IMG/VR virus record: IMGVR_UViG_3300020442_003370 | Coordinates: 1 to 44,975 of that record | DNA length: 44,975 bases | Source: a virus | Reading direction: 5' to 3' (one strand) | Part shown: positions 22,201 through 27,164 of the stretch, piece after piece | How the letters are laid out: every line of letters begins with the position of its first letter | Position numbering within the stretch: the stretch's first letter is position 1 | Notes under the pieces: generated by a model | Told to the model about the DNA's origin: nothing | Seen by the model: the letters and a program-made list of their open reading frames with translations, nothing else | Database searches by the model: none | Made by a program: the position numbers and the translations under genes

Positions 22201-25200
22201 AATAACGTTGCATACAGAGATACTGAATCTCCTAGTGACATTGATGAGGTTTGGTATAGAATGCGAGATCTTATTGATTTTGGATTAGAAACATTATTCC
22301 CAGGTGGTCTTGAAGCAAGAAGTGCTGTTAAGAATATTCTGTTCAATAAAAACTATTATAAGAATGAAATTTCATCCCTTGTCAATAGTCAGTTTGGATC
22401 TAATTCTTGGACTTATGATTCATTTATTGATGATGTCATCAATAACATTGAATATGATTATTTGACATCTAATACAGTTGATACTCAGACTGCATATACA
22501 CTTACTTTTAGTGCTTTTAGTGGTGAATTTGTTGTTGGTGAAACCGTTACTGGTGGCAGTACAACAGCAACTGTTCTTTATACTTCCGAATCTAAAATGG
22601 TTATTGGAAGTCTTAGTGGAACATTATTTACCGATGAAACAAGTCTTACTGCTCCTTCTGGTGCTACAGCAACAATTGCTGTTGGTGGCGTTACCACAGC
22701 ACATGAATGGTACAATAATTTTAGTAATGTAAAAACGATTGAGAATGCAAGAACACTTTCTTCTTTGGTTGAAGGATCTGTAGACAATACTAATCTCTGG
22801 ACTCTTCCTGAGCAGTTTGACTCAAATTGGACAACTAATCTAACTACAGTTACTGCTAATAATGGATTTAGTCCTGAAAATACAAAGACCGCTGAAAAGA
22901 TTGTAGTCACTGAGACTACAGGTCAGCATTATATTGAAAGATCTTATAACTTGACAGCATACACCACTTTTGATTCTAATGGTGTTCGTTTCGATAGTGA
23001 CTCGACTAGATTTGACGCTGGTTCAAATAATTCTATACAAACATTCACTGCCTCTATGTTTGTTAAGGCAGCACAATATGACAATATTCAAATGCAGGTT
23101 CTTTTAGATACTGGTGCTGCATTTGCTAAATTCTCTATGAGTTTGACCACAGGTGTAGTACAAAATCTTTTCCAAGAAAAAGATAATAGAGTTGTTGATT
23201 TTAGTTATGACAGTACAACCGATGATAGTAGAGCAGCGGGAACATATGCAGTTTCTGCAGCTTCTGGTAGCATATCTGGTACTGGTGCAGGATTTAATGT
23301 TGTAGTATCTTCTGATGGAACTCCAACAATAACACTAACCTCTGCGGGTATTAATTATGCTGTTGGTGAAACAATTACAATTTCAGGTTTTAATATTGGT
23401 GGTGGCGCTGATGTTGTTCTTACAGTAACAGAAGTTGACGCTCCTGCCATGACAGTCTCTGGTTTTGGTGCAATTCCAATTGGTGGTGGTTGGTATAGAG
23501 TATACATTACTTCTAGTTTCGGATTTGGTTTTGGTGCTCTCAAAACTAGACTTAATGTTCTTAGTAATAATGGTGCAGTTCTCGACTTTACTGGTGTTGA
23601 TAATGATACCAAAATTAATCCTGGAAATAATCCTGGAACTTATAGTTACTTTGGTGGTGGTCAGGGTAGATCTGCTGATGTTGGAAATGGTAAGTATGTT
23701 GTTGCTTCTCCATATCAAACATATAACGGACAATCTAGAGCGGGTGTTGCTCGTATTTACGATTTAGATGGTACAAATGAAATTTTACTTACTCCATCCA
23801 CTTCTAGATCTAATGCATATTTTGGATGGTCTGTAGCTGTTGGTAGCAACAAAATCGCAATTGGTGCTTATAGAGATGGTGTTGCCGCTTCAAATTCTGG
23901 TGCAGTTTATATTTACGATTTGGATGGATCTAATGAAATTCAAATCGATGTATCTGATGTTCCTGGTGAAACTGCTAGCACTTATGATTACTTTGGATTT
24001 GACGTTGCTATTGCTAATGATTTAGTCTTTGTTGGATGTCCATATTATGATGGTAGTGGCAGAGTTAACGATGGTGCTGTATTTGTTTTTGATACAATGG
24101 GAAGTTATGTAAGAACAATTCAAGCATCTGATAGAACAAATTATGATTATTTTGGATATTCAGTTGCAGCTAGTAATACAAAAGTTGTTATTGGTTCTCC
24201 TTATGACGATGATAATAGTGCCTCTGCTTCGGGTTCTATCTATATCTTCGATCATGACGGAACAAATCAAGTGAAAGCATATGCAGCAACACCAGTAGCT
24301 AATGAATACTTTGGTATGGTTGTTGACACTGATGGAAATAATATTGTTGTTGGTGCTCCTTATGCAGATAGAAATGGTTTGACTAATTCTGGTGCTGCCT
24401 TTATTCTTGATATGGACGGTACAAATCCAATTGATCTTACTGCACCTTCAGGAAGGCGATCTTCATACGATTACTATGGATGGTCTGTTTCTATTCGTGA
24501 TGGTAAAGTTGCAGTTGGTGCAAGATATGATGAAGTTAATATTAGTTCTCAAGGTGTTGTTTATCTTTATGATGATGATGGAACAAATGAGCAAGAAATT
24601 GTTGCGTTTGATGGTGCTAGCAATGACTACTTTGGTTCTACTGTAATTCTCTTTAATGATCAACTTTATGCTACTGCAGAAAGAGATAATTTTGGTAGAG
24701 GTTCTGCATATATTATTGATATTAGTGGTGGTTCTGGCATTTTTGCTTGGGGTGCTAAACTCACAAATAAACCAATTGGAACTTATACATCAGTTCTTGG
24801 AAGATCTTTCTATACTAATACTGAATATACCATCAAAACATTTACTATTGAACGCTTGTTAGATTATATTGAAAGAGCACTCTCTAATAATTTGGTAAGT
24901 CCCTCCACCTCATCTAGTTTCTATAAGTTCTATGATTCTGCAGTATCTTCAAATTACAATGTAAACACTGCTATGTCTTTAGTTAGATATAGTTTAGAAA
25001 TAATTAATGAACAACTTGGAGACAGTGAATATTATACAAATATTACAGAAAATAATGCATTGCCTGTACTTGTTCAGAGTAGTAGCACAACCAGTTACTC
25101 CAGTGGATATACACCCTCTGGATCAGGTTCTTCAGTAACTTCTACATTAACAAAATTCTATGGTGATCGTGACATTCCTGTTGGAATTAGTGGCGAAGTG

Positions 25201-27141
25201 GTTCAATCGGACTATATCTATTCTATTGATACTGATACCTCTTCAGAAATTCAGAAATTGACTCTTAACGAAGCAAAGGTTGTTAAGGCATATAAGAGAT
25301 TCAGAATTGATGGTGTTATTACAGATGGACCATTCACTATGAATGAATCTGTATCTAAACAAGGAGATGCTGCAGTAACTGGTGTGGTTTATGCTTTCTA
25401 TGAAGATGCTAATTATAAGTATCTTGACGTTGCTGTAACTGCAGGGACCTGGGCAGTAACTGATACTATTGTTGGAGCAGAAAATACAACTACTGCTCAA
25501 ATAAGTGCAATTGAGAATCGTTTGCATGTAATTGATCTTATCGGAACATTTGAGAATGATATTCCGTTTAAATCATATACAAGTGATGAGACTGCAGAAC
25601 CAGTTTCCTCAACCAAAAATGACGCTGCTGTTACTGATAACACAGGTGGAACTCTAACAGTTGACACTGAAACTCTTTCGGGATCTTTTGAAACCACATC
25701 TGTTGTTTATCCAAGTTCTTCTAGAGAGTATTTGGAAGTTGTAAAATACGATGGACTCGATATCAATGTTGGTGATAAAGTTGCATCGATAGGTCATGTT
25801 AGATTAACTGTTACTGTTGATGCTCAATTGGATTCTTTCACCGCTGGAAATAGATTATATAGAATTGTGAATGGCGGACAAGATACTGGTAATTACGGTA
25901 TTATTACAGAATATGATTCCAGCAATAATTACATTTACTATGTTCCTGTTTTAGGTACAATTGGGTCTAGTGATGATGTTGGAGATTATGGGGTTAGTGG
26001 CGAAAGTTTAGTTGGCGAAGCAGAAATTACAGCAAAAACTACAATTGCTGGTGCAGCATCTGCTCGTGTTCAACTCGTTCAAGATTCCTCACTCAACAAA
26101 AAAATATATCTTAGTGATGTTAAAGGTACTTTCTCTTCAAGAGATGGTCTTAGGGGACCAGATAATTATAGATCTGCAGTTGTAAATAAAGAATTGATGA
26201 GGGCTAGAGTCAAGAGATTCTTTAAAGGATTTGACGGAACTCAAACCACATTTGATTTAACTACTGGAAATGGTACGCAATACTTACCCGATCCAGATGG
26301 TCATATGATGATTTTTGTTAATGGTATCCTTCAACCACCAGGTGCGTCTGCTGCATATACTGCATTCTCTGATAAGATTCAATTTAGCGAACCACCAGAA
26401 CTGGGAGCATCGTTTACAGGATTCTACCTGGGTAAACTGAGACAATTGGATGATATTGGATTTGAATTTGATTCTTTACGCCAATCCTTTAACCTCAAGC
26501 GTAATGATGTATTCTATTCATTAACACTTACTGAGGGTGTTCAGTCTAGTGTTATCAGACCTGAAAATAATATTATTGTTTCTATTAATGGAGTTCTTCA
26601 AGAACCTGGTGTTGGTTTTGAAATTGTTGGTTCTAGAATTATCTTCTCGGAAATTCCTAGATTTGGATCTACTTTCGTAGCGTTCTCTTATGTTGGATCT
26701 GAAGCAGACGTTGATTCTGATGAGGTTGTCCCTCCAGTTGAGGCGGGAGACTTTTTAGAGATTGAAGGTGAAGTCTCTGAGAGAGAAGTTGCTGTTATTG
26801 AATCTTCAAATTCTTTGATCACATACGATTATCTAGGATCGGTATTTGGACAAAATGCAAATGCAACTGCTAATTTGACAAATGGATTTATTGAAAAAGT
26901 TAGTGTTACTTCACCTGGATCTGGATATACTTCTAGACCTGTTGTGAGATTAGATTCTATTTCTGGATTTGATGGTCAAGTAAAAGCACTCATTGGTGTT
27001 GCTGGAGTAACTATTACAAATCCTGGTAGTGGATATCAAAATCCAGATGTTGATATTGAAACAACTGTTCCTGATGATTGGACTGCACCAAATCTTGCCG
27101 ATTATGGTGAGGAGGTAATTGATCCTGAAGTAATCTCATAA
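7231..27141 (+). CDS. Giant mosaic baseplate/fibre protein in the gp7 position, 6636 aa
   Basis: A single frame of 6636 codons starts 6 bases after gp6, where T4 encodes wedge protein gp7 (1032 aa). Residues 1-60 (PEFLRTEYPLFNKFIEYYYR) and 652-720 (VKDFYSSKGTSFSIAYLFKL, YGEQVTVSYP) resemble the conserved core of large cyanophage structural proteins found at this site. Accessory modules follow: GSGY repeats (296-615, 1117-1347 and scattered), a YHYH-like domain (about 1355-1560), a propeller-like region (about 1824-2200), LamG-like domains (2329-2505, 4127-4327), helical repeats (4370-5080), a seven-blade FG-GAP propeller (5473-5850) and NGVLQ-type repeats (from 136, 220, 3647, 6329 and 6408). 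No signal peptide or membrane segment was seen. I infer a very long peripheral baseplate or fibre component that may contact host glycans. The frame is intact throughout; the exact family is uncertain. Confidence 0.85.
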   Translation: MNINKVSQSIAAQSPEFLRTEYPLFNKFIEYYYRSQEKTGLGQNIINNFLQYLDIDKLDINILDGSTKVVEAIDKDSDTIIVESVDNFLDTNGSILIGDEVIYYESTTSSPNISLNPGISYDQVKLKWTGLAQIWDSFNGTANRFPLTSQSSPISPPTAQHLIVSLYGEVLRPNIDYTIEENNIVFTTAPRGRITGDDPSSTYITFLSGFIENTIVAIDDISASFGDNVTEFKIRKNGEDYEPIADEYILAVYDNTLLKPKVDFFIDGNTLIFETAPLNGRSLSLYSIEAPIPSFGSGAVGYSRISSDGELTSIQISKTGSGYQYKYPPRVSITSENGSGAAADALVNGVKNSILLDGGKGYSDTNPPTVEIESPTSSGSIKSELKAVVTNGVVSSLQIESSGSGYTFTPRVTFKQPGGAKLGNVTLTSGSISGSISVTNGGQGYTTVPEVYVDEPTGTNPVKAVLTAVLTDGVVTSVTITNPGQGYTTTPRVAIIDPVGAQVLETNVDSSGRVTSIELLSGGSGYDDIPSVYIVGGDGTGATAVASVFNGKITDINITNFGSGYSQANPPTVIIQDPPQARASVEIGLNEVTGFKIFKSGTGYEKAKFIGCARAASGIIEYTESGNAVFSNNTTASAVSADAEIKCLDSLFVKRLLDKYTEQFLPDVPELDYKKIDVRNAIKSVKDFYSSKGTSFSIAYLFKLLYGEQVTVSYPKDQITKPSAATWSIDTILRATLVSGNPANIKDGLLTQEENIADPNVKAASALIENYIAIKTSETDIYELVLSEETITGTFIVPYKTKLAEPLDTVESIITVDSTIGWPERNGEFIIGGTEVIQYKEKSLNQFIECTRSVNGVTEDWDSATEVTSNLVVYVNKGTSEEVVLNIVGIVDAQQTTLTNTGSYYLSGDKLTVSKLGGTSVKPELTTWLYNVKKLLEVDNITFGGVNNQSATVTCENSHGLLVGDQVTIYGANPIVYNGTFLVTSRDSSTVFQYQLPQPAEVAPQGNILVSVDLNKGKSDNSAVLNSIGPYTTNIQNSFFNDNYVYVASTGIPNYKIGPFPGSALLPGNQRKLNRFPLDPQTISVKNQIAPGPIGTWINGTSIWSYKSTSTKTFGPITSIDILNAGSDYDASSPPTINIEGGGGSGATGAVTVNGSITEIIVNEGGSGYTSSPLVSIVGGGGSGAAATAIVTKGVVSSILMNTGGTGYTSQPTITIVGGGGTGATATASVRGPVKSVSITNGGESYTSEPSVTLSSGSGAVAQAIVSNGRIISVAIISAGSGYTTAPEVSIQGDGFGAVARATIDTDGENAGRVTGIEIINRGIDYIQGTTLINLTSVGSGAVFKPNVFKWTYNLQETTEIDSAKGSVFTGFNTQYGGEYAHISNPQRLRYILGDNLFQNTNDEILEQSDQIEHSPIIGWAFDGNPIYGPYGYSDPTNQSSNIIKLNSSYRLKLNLVVDVITNPNPVRTAGPLLSDEPAGKFIEDYEYSFGLGDLDQYNGRFCKTPDFPDGRYCYFITIDNTEAGNSVFPYVIGPSFNSIVDSWNLNKDAIQQNIPTGVVRYRDPYENVDIDVERAPNVSSNALTTEDGDILLFDIEDENRDGVIDAAEAADPDQIFEESPLQLFDYFPKVKFDSKVDIEVETTTKFEDASVSGFIIEDAGKSYQVNDILVFDNEDTDGSGVSARVSRIKGESVSSYTFETVEDKFYGVLTTSDPHNMIVGDTAYISYLPIMDETNKTFVVRQLKGVEEIVISQTGSGYDAQIPPTIIIDGDGESAELKAKVSSTGSITEVDIINAGSGYTKDPRVILSHPQVFKKANYYVALVEHENYVKINDIFVNDDKEVFFCGKTLDSSSNEVAFISKFSELGVKEWERTLESLVGETYTEFLKLDVSGNNIWVVGQNKPNIVSLSAYNPDIILAKYVQAADGLSATLSFQKGYSGISGSTRADNVSTIAKYSDSRYIIGGYTNTNSANPQDAFIASIDSTGDFAAKRKIASASGSEKITDLIVLNDAVYFVMETATSDGNADSKVAFGKALIGTSAIDVQWIKEINNTVYSFRNTSLVVDEFDEFYISATLALKSDNNTKNSFWIGKLDTDGDLIWNYRYVTPSGSNIDLASKANIDIFGDLNIAYTRTDSTTNQKTVDTVRIGYDGKLKKHTNHNFNKNNIEGITVNSITVDNSGDPYIFGQTQWNRNEVLCEFASDATDKTGHYTLSTLSATGSDAVKYEGGYAKIFGKDATAGRLLTVDTISAADASRTEGTYAISASDYTTDASGTGATFSVVVDGTGAATITITNPGSGYAVDETFTITDANLGGGGGASLTFDAATVSAVDDWVNGAIKVVGTDLGTKLDGDFTIEFMLHKDADETNDHSQTEQTLIAIGDASDSTGGLWMYYDIGNGKLELIVTNNSNTINSASTPLASTQTTMFADDSWQFIGLKKEGDVFTAYVNGISVISSTITNTDFEDKDLHFGNIPGRDGTAGSFRYNEQGQFYIDNLRIRNRAVTPDVPSDVTAVPPTNTFALAYDWTDDDWFTDYVKRYDYIDYVGWGLKTDKDSDSDRLGDQGTQTNTNVGFVRTAITPVTGSILTVTNTGFTLGSAGLQGLDFEDANISMSQDSETLTYSSDEWSSRTATVPSPGSRKLKISAGVKNRYYMKVTSTSKVDNIQELTINQDFNFTVGSKLVLNNTSGSFVNSGYVLRVDNTDNKVYLAVNNNSWSNDLNTGRLSTAQFDESSSYGIVGKQPNDINVITDYIFADKVNTTPGTFDFDLADYNLDKTAATTGNGDLDEFATFKSFNINHYSVRIVEISGSSAFIPGSVIDITSADISFNAAKSTARITNLTGVTKITLISTLDKILQATAVSNTDEVYVITGKRHYLSVGDNIFVDGNPTRQVGSIAYDEYDGSFVVDTVVSNKEFIYKLPATAVSDPTTTPGDVSIFAKSPVLKMYYGHQYLFDVSHSSMLGSNISFSKDNLYKLEYSFNSIDRVGTPGVTAEGQPTPTVKLKVDREFVTNISYYFDPSRTGADSPIDTSSYLDIVDSPYLGTFTITGVDGATITQGPNVFKFLLANEPEANANITKTSYTTSSKKAVGAIGDIRLVNSGGFYSKLPVITNIQSSRKIERVQINEPGTEYAVGTYNSVPIKGDGEGGFVSITVADGTDSEGETIPGQIQEVSITSPGKGYTTASIDIESIEGILGPGLTGSGAEIEVVIPAFGSGAVIFAKGDNVGKIKKLKNNNFGYDYTHDYTLRPEITFPINAQLTSTSILDSITVTDPGSGYSQAPSVEITGGGGSGAIAEATIKNGRIDTIEIKDPGAGYSSAPNVRLKSSFNYVVNLDLGLLQFAFPHGITNGSEVTLNVIDTGDGTEFPLASGAIGRLNATTTYFAITGAANSLENDQMKLAITAANAELGDAIAFVNAGTGRQQVLTESFGAAATANVITSTFLEGEQVYQGESLDLSTATGYVSTNQGWQIGPRILKIVNYEGNFVEGESVTGVISKSSGVISNVNIAKGVLEIGSITKTTGQFIDDVGKPSEIIQKIQDSYYYQDFSYAIRSSVSIGDWKDILVKNVHPASFKVFGELNLEEYGYTANKEIDFELTKSVELARNAIVPNIQNFALAEPIYSEFNNTEVLFRQKKLTSSENILTSVVQRLDDISNLFDGVKKQFPLTVDNGNNVIANANQLLIVLNGVAQTPNTSFEVQGDSIIFSEPPQPPASIKYVNIGVSQIATKTLSFTFTSGPFPIIGNSIVGVVSGARLTVTSVIGNDASGFVTEGTFQINEQCQVGATGFSGTLSAITDVVNSGLFTFNEQVTNLTGNTAKVEVVNLETGQETPVAKLRYSIGAATTSIEVVSSTSNTDAPVATGTFTLNENYQIGSEIVTVTSVTNGSESTTIVVTRGVLGTASVSHQEDAPVYSTEIEITNSLTLSKTAGTYQSTPGLYDIQLDDYIIGAQSGVVARVTSTSAYQDPTTNEFIEQVNISAGSSFFGLLFNRLASVTYPNAILDDISKSQISIVDFDDNQTAFNTDFPSSESISNNIIVYDGESGDLQDDEFIRNYKIEYGSEVGGNFTDSEDVTVRKLTFTDSVGTGFFAEGHVIRTEDTKAYVVGYNQATKTVYLGKIGRCLSTGEDYFDITFNGDAELDTAQKKFGTSSLVLDGTGDYLSIPTSTELGLGSADFTIEAWIRPANVSGAKAIIDFRTTGTEVSPYLYLDGANLKYFVNGSVAITGTATLAANTWYHVTVSRTSSVTKMFVGGVQDGSNYSDSNNYGTTKPIRIGATVVPGDFFNGHIDEVRVSDTARYTAPFTASTHMFQGDSNTVMLLHFDGADEQTYTEDWSGGESLTNNEEFNNDAILATYNANDQVAPVTGFDGKTHRYYDAANLIIANKDFVAKEAVYLLTQQYPSLVIPGGNVNCEDDVRDILDAIVEDMRNGSNSHIWDASALYVDRTANPITISYVDTEVTETVWAYDKVKEILQYIINNVLWTVQGSHGLTQFTDSTLTDSDNNTYTTFTPTAATYDAATGDLVLTIGTNSLTTSSLVALERDSITFTCADDGNDREIAYPDKGNATAYDKVLAVKARTSTTITVNVGASPVGQRYAHTFVSATANAVKVLNYTTGDCADVYSTISNLLDILTDTLEQADLVTPVDHLATITKVQPAREFQGGTVDAFDELTFTTSYHNSTDNILYANQLDTDSQYRFRDAANLIRANTSVIVDKAAYDMIQRYPDLSNDMPRNTDGSGAGTLRCKTDLGLIVEAIAKDIEFGGNKNTVRAAKFYVDNKNELQYIRLQVWQSVYAHDRLGVYLKQAITGDLTYDNTDNIITGDWGITNDAGGCANVKTAIDTLITTINDIIAPTNNDFNIGGDRLYFNREFIAEEIAGRSGQLGLLGAELQYTIVSGTFSATTYDITDYQQYLEDFIIAAISDLQTGGNNSSIAQMEKFLSSNKKIITIDEELYAFFFAHESLKTLSEKAIKNLLYSNGDSVSGDQYAAVYTNNVAYRDTESPSDIDEVWYRMRDLIDFGLETLFPGGLEARSAVKNILFNKNYYKNEISSLVNSQFGSNSWTYDSFIDDVINNIEYDYLTSNTVDTQTAYTLTFSAFSGEFVVGETVTGGSTTATVLYTSESKMVIGSLSGTLFTDETSLTAPSGATATIAVGGVTTAHEWYNNFSNVKTIENARTLSSLVEGSVDNTNLWTLPEQFDSNWTTNLTTVTANNGFSPENTKTAEKIVVTETTGQHYIERSYNLTAYTTFDSNGVRFDSDSTRFDAGSNNSIQTFTASMFVKAAQYDNIQMQVLLDTGAAFAKFSMSLTTGVVQNLFQEKDNRVVDFSYDSTTDDSRAAGTYAVSAASGSISGTGAGFNVVVSSDGTPTITLTSAGINYAVGETITISGFNIGGGADVVLTVTEVDAPAMTVSGFGAIPIGGGWYRVYITSSFGFGFGALKTRLNVLSNNGAVLDFTGVDNDTKINPGNNPGTYSYFGGGQGRSADVGNGKYVVASPYQTYNGQSRAGVARIYDLDGTNEILLTPSTSRSNAYFGWSVAVGSNKIAIGAYRDGVAASNSGAVYIYDLDGSNEIQIDVSDVPGETASTYDYFGFDVAIANDLVFVGCPYYDGSGRVNDGAVFVFDTMGSYVRTIQASDRTNYDYFGYSVAASNTKVVIGSPYDDDNSASASGSIYIFDHDGTNQVKAYAATPVANEYFGMVVDTDGNNIVVGAPYADRNGLTNSGAAFILDMDGTNPIDLTAPSGRRSSYDYYGWSVSIRDGKVAVGARYDEVNISSQGVVYLYDDDGTNEQEIVAFDGASNDYFGSTVILFNDQLYATAERDNFGRGSAYIIDISGGSGIFAWGAKLTNKPIGTYTSVLGRSFYTNTEYTIKTFTIERLLDYIERALSNNLVSPSTSSSFYKFYDSAVSSNYNVNTAMSLVRYSLEIINEQLGDSEYYTNITENNALPVLVQSSSTTSYSSGYTPSGSGSSVTSTLTKFYGDRDIPVGISGEVVQSDYIYSIDTDTSSEIQKLTLNEAKVVKAYKRFRIDGVITDGPFTMNESVSKQGDAAVTGVVYAFYEDANYKYLDVAVTAGTWAVTDTIVGAENTTTAQISAIENRLHVIDLIGTFENDIPFKSYTSDETAEPVSSTKNDAAVTDNTGGTLTVDTETLSGSFETTSVVYPSSSREYLEVVKYDGLDINVGDKVASIGHVRLTVTVDAQLDSFTAGNRLYRIVNGGQDTGNYGIITEYDSSNNYIYYVPVLGTIGSSDDVGDYGVSGESLVGEAEITAKTTIAGAASARVQLVQDSSLNKKIYLSDVKGTFSSRDGLRGPDNYRSAVVNKELMRARVKRFFKGFDGTQTTFDLTTGNGTQYLPDPDGHMMIFVNGILQPPGASAAYTAFSDKIQFSEPPELGASFTGFYLGKLRQLDDIGFEFDSLRQSFNLKRNDVFYSLTLTEGVQSSVIRPENNIIVSINGVLQEPGVGFEIVGSRIIFSEIPRFGSTFVAFSYVGSEADVDSDEVVPPVEAGDFLEIEGEVSEREVAVIESSNSLITYDYLGSVFGQNANATANLTNGFIEKVSVTSPGSGYTSRPVVRLDSISGFDGQVKALIGVAGVTITNPGSGYQNPDVDIETTVPDDWTAPNLADYGEEVIDPEVIS
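8116..9075 (+). repeat. GSGY beta-repeat block 1 in the giant protein
   Basis: There are eight units of about 35-45 residues, each with a 'GxGY..xPP.V.I' turn followed by 'G.GA.A.A.v.nG.vtsi.i...G'. The turns read GSGYQYKYPP, GKGYSDTNPP, GSGYTFTP, GQGYTTVP, GQGYTTTP, GSGYDDIP, GSGYSQANPP and GTGYEKAK. The block lies between two segments of the conserved core, so it looks like an insertion expanded by tandem duplication. Confidence 0.85.
10579..11271 (+). repeat. GSGY beta-repeat block 2 in the giant protein
   Basis: There are six units with turns GSDYDASSPP, GSGYTSSP, GTGYTSQP, GESYTSEP, GSGYTTAP and GIDYIQGT. Several units end in GGGGSGA or GGGGTGA, encoded by near-identical GGTGGTGGTGG-type runs. 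The block sits between WSYKSTSTKTFGPITSIDIL and the YHYH-like core, so it appears to split that cassette. Confidence 0.85.
11330..11850 (+). other. YHYH-like domain in the giant protein
   Basis: The hallmark HSPIIGWAFDGNPIYGPYGY ends at residue 1433 and is followed about 60 residues later by LDQYNGRFCKTPDFPDGRYC and YFITIDN, the standard end of YHYH domains. The position where the family carries its Y-H-Y-H motif appears to read YAHI (residues 1380-1383), so the naming motif is degenerate. The role of the domain in virions is not established. Confidence 0.7.
12690..13840 (+). other. Beta-propeller-like (SBBP/delta-60 type) region in the giant protein
   Basis: There are repeating blades of the kind 'i.vd..g.iyv.G.t......aflsKld.dG...W.r': EVFFCGKTLDSSSNEVAFIS, SRYIIGGYTNTNSANPQDAF, EFYISATLALKSDNNTKNSF followed by WIGKLDTDGDLIWNYRY, and DPYIFGQTQWN. 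Blade borders are irregular, so the blade number cannot be fixed by eye. Confidence 0.55.
14215..14745 (+). other. LamG/concanavalin-like domain 1 in the giant protein
   Basis: Shows the LamG order: DGDFTIEFMLHKDAD, then LIAIGDASDS, then LELIVTNNSNTI, then DDSWQFIGLKKEGDVFTAYV followed by NGISVIS, and finally GQFYIDNLRIRNRAV. Such jelly-roll domains often bind sugars. It follows directly on a GGGGGA-type module (13966-14214). Confidence 0.7.
19609..20211 (+). other. LamG/concanavalin-like domain 2 in the giant protein
   Basis: A near-textbook LamG domain: FGTSSLVLDGTGDYLSIP, then GSADFTIEAWIRPANVSGAK, then NTWYHVTVSRTSSVTKMFVG, then HIDEVRVSDTARYTAPF, and the closing LLHFDGADE. It is a much better family match than the first copy, suggesting independent acquisition rather than recent duplication. 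Confidence 0.85.
20338..22450 (+). repeat. Helical repeat region in the giant protein
   Basis: Copy 1 has YYDAANLIIANKDFVAKEAV and DDVRDILDAIVEDMRNGSN. Copy 2 (from about 21307) has RFRDAANLIRANTSVIVDKA and LIVEAIAKDIEFGGNKN. Copy 3 (from about 21802) has LYFNREFIAEEIAGRS and FIIAAISDLQTGGNNSS. A weaker fourth lies near 22330. Copies 1 and 2 share an identical 19-base stretch (20350-20368 and 21322-21340). A beta module with HTFVSATANAV separates copies 1 and 2. Helix-rich segments stand out in an otherwise beta-rich protein. Confidence 0.7.
23641..24740 (+). repeat. Seven FG-GAP-type blades: integrin-like beta-propeller in the giant protein
   Basis: There are seven consecutive units, each beginning with a 'Y-(F/Y)-G-x-x-V' motif at residues 5473, 5530, 5587, 5640, 5693, 5748 and 5800 (spacing 57, 57, 53, 53, 55, 52). 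Each has the form YFGWSVAVGSNKIAIGAYRD, then SGAVYIYDLDGSNE. DxDG-like loops (DLDG, DHDG, DMDG, DDDG) recur between blades and may bind calcium. Seven blades is the closed-propeller number for this family. Confidence 0.8.
26200..26700 (+). repeat. Tandem NGVLQ-type repeats near the C-terminus of the giant protein
   Basis: Two tandem units have the pattern 'FDG..TtFdL ... i.VsiNGvlQ.Pg..f......I.Fse.P..gs.f..f': FKGFDGTQTTFDL with MIFVNGILQPPGA and IQFSEPPELG, then FDSLRQSFNLKRN with IIVSINGVLQEPGVGF and IIFSEIPRFG. Related units occur at about 7636 and 7888 and at about 18170 in the same protein. Confidence 0.75.
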
Positions 27142-27144
27142 ATA
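27137..27144 (+). promoter_or_regulatory. Late promoter octamer CATAAATA before the 406-aa fibre gene
   Basis: Exact NATAAATA match, 20 bases before the ATG at 27165. It contains the TAA stop (27139-27141) of the giant gene, the same stop-in-promoter layout as at 4744. Confidence 0.75.
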
Positions 27145-27164
27145 ACTAAAAAATGTAGCGAGTA

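Noticed and set aside
7231-27141. The giant frame as an assembly artefact or several fused genes
   Set aside because: No internal stop is present and codon style is even. No NATAAATA plus ribosome-binding-site pair marks an internal gene start that I could see. Tandem repeats could still hide a wrong copy number.
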